Assembly: GCA_001701225.1 (NCBI GenBank)
Contig: DAAQ01000033.1
Coordinates: forward strand, 1-64,000
DNA: 64,000 bases
DNA from: Bacteroidales bacterium H5
Lineage (GTDB): Bacteria; Bacteroidota; Bacteroidia; Bacteroidales; Muribaculaceae
Direction of reading: 5' to 3'
Positions within the stretch are counted from its first letter, which is position 1. Each line of letters starts with the position of its first letter. The translations under genes and the position numbers were made by a program. Of the stretch, positions 61,433 to 64,000 are shown piece after piece. The notes below the pieces were generated by a model that was not told where the DNA came from, made no database searches, and was given only the letters and a program-made list of their open reading frames with translations.

Positions 61433-62080
61433 TCATTCTCTGCTTTTTCTCTGTCTTTCTATAGCCTCATCGACCTCCCGCTCGATACTTGCGAGCAGAT
61501 GCGGATCGACAGTCTCGCCCACCAGCCTCCGGGCATACTCCACCAGCCTCCTCGATTCAGGCGTACGCAAGAACCGAGGGTCAAGCCCACGATGCCCCAG
61601 CCTCCAACGGTCGAGAGCATCAGCGTCCTTGAAGATGTCATAGAGCTTCCCTACCCTGCGGACATCAGCCGGGAAGTCCTTCTCAACAGCCTCGCGTCCG
61701 AGCGTGTCGTCAAGGTCATGATAGCGCATCAGCAGCACAGACTCTGGGTGGAAGGTAATGTCGGGATTATCCTCGCAGAACTGCCTGTAATACACCGCCG
61801 CCCTTGCACCATGTCCCGTGTCGAGATAGTCGTCCTGACGGCGCGTGTCGTGAAACGCCGAAGCATGGGCCAGTATCTCGAGGGCTTCCCGGTCATCACC
61901 GAAAATCTCCACACCCAATATCAGGGCGTACAGCAACACACGCTCGCAATGCCCGAGGGCGTGTATGGGACTGTCAGGCATATTGAACCTCACACGTCCA
62001 TACATAAATCCGGCCCACTGCCTGAACATATCCCTGACAATGGGCTGGAGATTATCTATTTCGGTTTCGGGAATTATCAT
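61433..62080 (-). CDS. HD-domain phosphohydrolase
   Basis: 215 residues from the ATG at 62080 (MIIPETEIDNLQPIV). The frame stays open upstream, but there it is antisense to prfC and of unnatural Ser/Arg-rich composition. HD-type residues are HALGHCERVLLYALIL and AHASAFHDTRRQDDYLDTGHG (His and His-Asp). The substrate is unknown; a nucleotide or phosphoester is likely. Upstream of pncB in a two-gene unit, which could hint at a link to nucleotide salvage. Confidence 0.8.
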   Translation of the reverse strand: MIIPETEIDNLQPIVRDMFRQWAGFMYGRVRFNMPDSPIHALGHCERVLLYALILGVEIFGDDREALEILAHASAFHDTRRQDDYLDTGHGARAAVYYRQFCEDNPDITFHPESVLLMRYHDLDDTLGREAVEKDFPADVRRVGKLYDIFKDADALDRWRLGHRGLDPRFLRTPESRRLVEYARRLVGETVDPHLLASIEREVDEAIERQRKSRE

Positions 62081-62150
62081 ATCCTGCAACTTGTGGTCTG
62101 TATGACTTACACTTAGATAACGCCCGGCATATATGTTTGGTTTCCCGGTC

Positions 62151-63728
62151 TCAGAACTCCGACGAGAAATGGAAGCGTAGCTTCGGGAAATCATTCTGGG
62201 CCATCTGGAGGACGTAGGGGGAGTCGGCAAGGAAGACATCGCGCCCCTCGCGGTCGAGAGCCATGAACTGATGCTTGCGTTTCTTGAAGGCATCAAGAGC
62301 CTCGGCGTCATCACTCTCGATCCAGCATGCCTTGTAGAGCGAGATGGGCTCCCAGCGGCACTGCGCGCCATATTCATGCTCAAGGCGGTATTGTATCACC
62401 TCAAACTGGAGTTGCCCCACTGTGCCGATAATCTTGCGTCCGTTGAACTGGTTGACGAAAAGCTGTGCCACACCCTCGTCCATGAGCTGCTGCACACCTT
62501 TGTCGAGCTGCTTGGCCTTCATCGGGTCGGCATTCTCGATATATTTGAACATCTCGGGCGAGAAACTTGGCAGTCCCTTGAAATGTAGCAGTTCGCCCGA
62601 TGTGAGCGTGTCGCCGATCTTGAAATTGCCCGTATCGGGGATACCGACAATATCGCCGGGATATGCCTCGTCGACAATGCTCTTCTTCTGGGCCATGAAC
62701 GCCGTCGGGGCAGCAAACTTGAGGGTCTTGTTCGAGCGGACATGGCGGTATGGAGCGTTGCGCTCGAATTTGCCCGAGCATATCTTGACAAAGGCGATGC
62801 ACGAGCGGTGATTGGGATCCATGTTGGCATGAATCTTGAACACGAATCCCGAGAAGCCCTCGTCGTCGGGATTCACCACTCGCTCCTCAGCCGTGACAGG
62901 ACGGGGCGAGGGGGCAATCTGCACGAAGCAGTCGAGCAGTTCCTTGACACCGAAAGTATTCAGTGCCGACCCGAAGAATACGGGCGCTACCTGACCCGAC
63001 AGATAGTCGGCCTTGTCGAACTCGGGATATACTCCTTCTATCAGTTCTATGTCGTCACGCAGTTTGGCGGCATCGGCCTCACCTACCGCCTCGTCAATAC
63101 GCGGATCCTGCAGCGAGTCTATCTCGACGCGCTCGCTCACGCGCTGCTTGTCTGGGGTGAAGAGGTCGAGCGATGACTCATATATATTATACACGCCCTT
63201 GAATCTCTCGCCTATGTTGATGGGCCACGAGAGAGGACGCACCTTGATGTGGAGCTCGCTCTCCAGCTCGTCGAGAATGTCAAACGGGTCACGTCCCTCA
63301 CGGTCGAGCTTGTTGACAAAGATAATCACCGGCGTGTTGCGCATGCGGCAAACCTCCATCAACTTGCGGGTCTGCCGCTCGACACCCTTGGCCACATCGA
63401 CCACGATGATGACAGAGTCGACCGCCGTGAGCGTACGGTATGTATCCTCGGCAAAATCCTGGTGACCCGGGGTATCGAGGATGTTGATCTTATAGTCGCC
63501 GTAGTTGAAACCCATCACCGACGTGGCCACAGAGATGCCTCTCTGCTTCTCAATCTCCATCCAGTCTGACGTGGCCGTCTTCTTGATCTTGTTAGACTTC
63601 ACGGCACCGGCTATATGTATGGCACCGCCGAAAAGCAGCAGCTTCTCGGTCAGGGTCGTCTTTCCGGCGTCGGGGTGAGAGATGATGGCGAACGTGCGCC
63701 TGCGTGAGATTTCTTCTTGAAGGGACAT
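62151..63728 (-). CDS. prfC: Peptide chain release factor 3
   Basis: 525 residues, a GTPase that recycles RF1/RF2 after termination. G1 is AIISHPDAGKTTLTEKLLLF (residue 14 on), G2/G3 include DTPGHQDFAEDTYRTL, G4 NKLDREGRDP. The RF3 C-terminal domain is present (GTVGQLQFEVIQYRLEHEYG). Normal length. It has its own -7 box; the HD gene lies 70 bp downstream. Confidence 0.96.
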   Translation of the reverse strand: MSLQEEISRRRTFAIISHPDAGKTTLTEKLLLFGGAIHIAGAVKSNKIKKTATSDWMEIEKQRGISVATSVMGFNYGDYKINILDTPGHQDFAEDTYRTLTAVDSVIIVVDVAKGVERQTRKLMEVCRMRNTPVIIFVNKLDREGRDPFDILDELESELHIKVRPLSWPINIGERFKGVYNIYESSLDLFTPDKQRVSERVEIDSLQDPRIDEAVGEADAAKLRDDIELIEGVYPEFDKADYLSGQVAPVFFGSALNTFGVKELLDCFVQIAPSPRPVTAEERVVNPDDEGFSGFVFKIHANMDPNHRSCIAFVKICSGKFERNAPYRHVRSNKTLKFAAPTAFMAQKKSIVDEAYPGDIVGIPDTGNFKIGDTLTSGELLHFKGLPSFSPEMFKYIENADPMKAKQLDKGVQQLMDEGVAQLFVNQFNGRKIIGTVGQLQFEVIQYRLEHEYGAQCRWEPISLYKACWIESDDAEALDAFKKRKHQFMALDREGRDVFLADSPYVLQMAQNDFPKLRFHFSSEF

Positions 63729-63751
63729 GGCGTATGATTGTTTTGCGGGTG

Positions 63752-63759
63752 CAAAATTA
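63752..63759 (-). promoter_or_regulatory. -7 box (TAATTTTG) for prfC
   Basis: TAATTTTG on the minus strand, 23 bp before the prfC ATG and directly after the stop of the dipeptidase gene. Confidence 0.6.
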
Positions 63760-63770
63760 CGAATTTTTCT

Positions 63771-64000
63771 TCAAAAATCAATCAGCTTGTATTTTTGCCT
63801 CGCCACAGACAGTGGGCAGAGGTTGAAATGCCACCACTCGGTGCGTATGGTGCGGAATCCGGCCTGGCGCATCACCCTGCGCAGCAGCAGACGGTTCTGA
63901 CGTTCGGTCTCCGAGATGACACCTTGCCTGACCAGTTGCTGCTCCATGTCTATGTTGGCCTCGGGGCCCAGATGGTCTACCGGCGTACCCATAGGGAGCT
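63771..64000 (-). CDS. D-Ala-D-Ala dipeptidase (M15D, VanX/DdpX-like), truncated by the window edge
   Basis: Only the C-terminal 75 or so residues are in the window; the frame continues past 64000. GTPVDHLGPEA (with Asp of the zinc site in the MGTPVD segment) and the catalytic EWWHFNL (Glu and zinc-binding His) are the M15D hallmark. Such enzymes hydrolyse D-Ala-D-Ala dipeptide in the periplasm or cytosol. The ATG at 63990-63992 is internal, not the start. Confidence 0.88.
   Translation of the reverse strand, partial: LPMGTPVDHLGPEANIDMEQQLVRQGVISETERQNRLLLRRVMRQAGFRTIRTEWWHFNLCPLSVARQKYKLIDF

Noticed and set aside
62081..62383. 100-codon N-terminal extension of the HD-domain gene
   Set aside because: The extension is antisense to the end of prfC and Ser/Arg-rich; the ATG at 62080 starts the plausible protein.

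Overview
The window looks like a chromosomal segment of a gut-type Bacteroidales bacterium, possibly Muribaculaceae; the family is an inference and the order is well supported. The support is Bacteroidetes-style promoters (TAnnTTTG -7 boxes before many genes), A-rich leaders instead of Shine-Dalgarno sites, a fused FeoA-FeoB, the gene order ftsX-DUF3098-uppP-truB-queA, split gcvP, a two-subunit methylmalonyl-CoA mutase, a TonB receptor with an N-terminal carboxypeptidase-like domain, and a lipoprotein carrying an acidic surface-export signal. I see no IS element, phage, CRISPR array or rRNA. The only RNA gene is tRNA-Ser(GGA); the main RNA element is a cobalamin riboswitch.

Layout. 0-6 kb (minus strand): GT2 glycosyltransferase, folB, His-rich G3E GTPase, ABC-F ATPase, M16 peptidase. 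6-7 kb: a putative toxin-antitoxin pair. 7.1-9.5 kb: feoAB. 9.6-13.7 kb: two exported DUF3857/transglutaminase-like proteins. 13.9-21.5 kb (minus): a long operon cysE-rlmL-purD-membrane protein-pdxB-GH43, closed by a strong terminator. 21.5-28.3 kb (minus): a complete glycine cleavage operon lplA-gcvT-gcvH-gcvPA-gcvPB-lpd, interrupted by an inverted array of telomere-like heptamers. 28.4-37.3 kb (plus): trmN6, CPBP protease, ftsX-DUF3098-uppP-truB-queA-yigZ, rsfS-ftsH. 37.3-42.7 kb (minus): MATE exporter and mutA-mutB. 42.9-51.7 kb (minus): the cobalamin-riboswitch locus, coding for a TonB receptor, a surface DUF4374 lipoprotein, an exported CbiK-type chelatase and a membrane-tethered CobN/HmuS-type protein. 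51.9-59.9 kb: accessory region with two AraC regulators, a MarR-GNAT fusion, cupins, secreted flavodoxin-fold proteins, a hydrolase and cupin/carboxymuconolactone-decarboxylase fusions. 60-64 kb (minus): tRNA-Ser, pncB, HD hydrolase, prfC, and a truncated D-Ala-D-Ala dipeptidase.

The best candidate for an undescribed system is the locus at 42.9-51.7 kb. Both chelatase-like proteins appear to work outside the cytoplasm (signal peptide on CbiK, terminal membrane anchors on the CobN-like protein). They sit under a B12 riboswitch together with an outer-membrane receptor and a DUF4374 lipoprotein, immediately upstream of the B12-dependent mutase genes. This suggests periplasmic insertion, removal or exchange of the metal in scavenged tetrapyrroles. 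A second candidate is the AraC-linked extracytoplasmic redox island (54.2-59.9 kb), in which a 13-bp motif recurs upstream of two transcription units.

Several starts were moved inward where a promoter, signal peptide or family N-terminus indicated it. One gene (rlmL) has no ATG, GTG or TTG at the position where its family begins.
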